A stretch of 55,709 nucleotides of DNA, taken from the NCBI RefSeq assembly GCF_024733015.1, contig NZ_JANKJG010000016.1, positions 1 to 55,709 on the forward strand, written 5' to 3'. The notes below the pieces were generated by a model. It had not been told where the DNA came from. It saw only the letters and a list, made by a program, of their open reading frames with translations, and searched no databases. This document shows, in pieces, positions 55,606 to 55,709 of the stretch (positions are counted from its first letter, which is position 1; each line of letters opens with the position of its first letter). The stretch comes from Pseudosulfitobacter koreensis. GTDB taxonomy: Bacteria; Pseudomonadota; Alphaproteobacteria; Rhodobacterales; Rhodobacteraceae. Both the position numbers and the translations under genes were made by a program.

Positions 55606-55709
55606 CCCGGGTTTTCCATCGAGAACTGACCCACCTTTAGATTATGTTTCGGCGGTCAGGCTTTGGTCAAGGCATGATTATCCTCCTTGGTTTTCCGCGT
55701 AGCTGCGGC
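55583..55709. mobile_element. IS21-family element, one end (runs off the window)
   Basis: The boundary is placed at TGTTGATTTCCACCC (55583), beginning with TG as IS21 ends do. Two imperfect 20-bp repeats follow, 55589-55608 and 55613-55632, matching at 17 of 20 positions with a 24-bp period and each ending TGACCC. Multiple terminal repeats of this kind, bearing TTTCCAxxxAGAAxTGACCC, are typical of IS21 elements. The other end lies outside. Confidence 0.7.
55656..55709 (-). CDS. Probable C-terminus of an IS21 transposition protein (IstB-like, partial)
   Basis: On the minus strand a frame enters from the window edge and stops at 55656-55658 (TGA), ending KTKEDNHALTKA. It lies ~75 bp inside the element end, where the last gene of an IS21 operon (istB) normally ends. 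Only 17 residues are visible, so the assignment rests on position. Confidence 0.35.
   Translation of the reverse strand, partial: AAATRKTKEDNHALTKA

Overview
The window reads as chromosomal DNA of a marine Rhodobacteraceae (Roseobacter-group alphaproteobacterium). The base composition is high in G+C. The genes are compact and mostly leaderless or carry short Shine-Dalgarno (SD) sites. The content is typical of that group: a GlxA/CdhR regulator with a carnitine gene set, a proline-oxidation pair with an Lrp-type PutR, a form II CoxL-like molybdoenzyme, an MttB-superfamily protein without pyrrolysine, DUF3572, DUF983, and an H-NOX-like protein next to a diguanylate cyclase. No rRNA, CRISPR array, replication origin or complete prophage is visible. 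Product names come from reading motifs by eye. No database search was run.

Layout. 1-310: the last codons of an IS630-type transposase and a tRNA-Cys, probably the edge of a mobile segment. 498-3775: isoaspartyl-methyltransferase-like protein, TolC-type outer-membrane protein and a PopZ-like polar protein. 3800-16051: a housekeeping block (cobyric acid synthase, EF-P, YgfZ-like protein, glycosyltransferase, MsbA-type ABC exporter, two aminotransferases, valyl-tRNA synthetase). 16260-19620: orphan molybdenum hydroxylase large subunit overlapping a DUF2235 hydrolase. 19629-24074: thioesterase, divergent metF/metR pair, CurA-type reductase, inositol monophosphatase. 24090-29396: GFA protein, rhomboid protease, PutA and its divergent regulator PutR. 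29416-36045: small repeat protein, tRNA-Leu, chemoreceptor, MetG, MFS transporter.

36288-42148 holds an aldo/keto reductase and a carnitine-degradation cluster: CdhR-like regulator, dehydrocarnitine-cleaving BKACE enzyme, lipoprotein, fused carnitine dehydrogenase-thioesterase and SDR. 42145-46162 carries an XRE regulator divergent from a fatty-acid desaturase, then an EamA transporter, a Nudix hydrolase and a DUF983 protein. 46401-48400 is a probable cell-surface stress module: four-EF-hand exported protein, ECF sigma factor, one-pass membrane protein (anti-sigma candidate) and a CnrX-like periplasmic sensor. 48636-54529 is rich in signalling genes: a PleD-type diguanylate cyclase whose first receiver has lost its phosphorylation residues, DUF3572, a HAD phosphatase, an MttB-like methyltransferase, and an H-NOX-like/diguanylate cyclase pair in which the sensor lacks the usual heme-ligand residues.

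54530-55709 is degraded, non-coding and mobile DNA. It ends in the first ~45 codons of a PHP-domain gene cut by the terminus of an IS21-type element that runs off the window. The strongest candidates for new biology are the H-NOX-like/HNOBA-cyclase pair with its apparently heme-less sensor, the EF-hand/ECF sigma module, the receiver-dead PleD homologue and the PopZ-like protein of a lineage where PopZ is poorly described.
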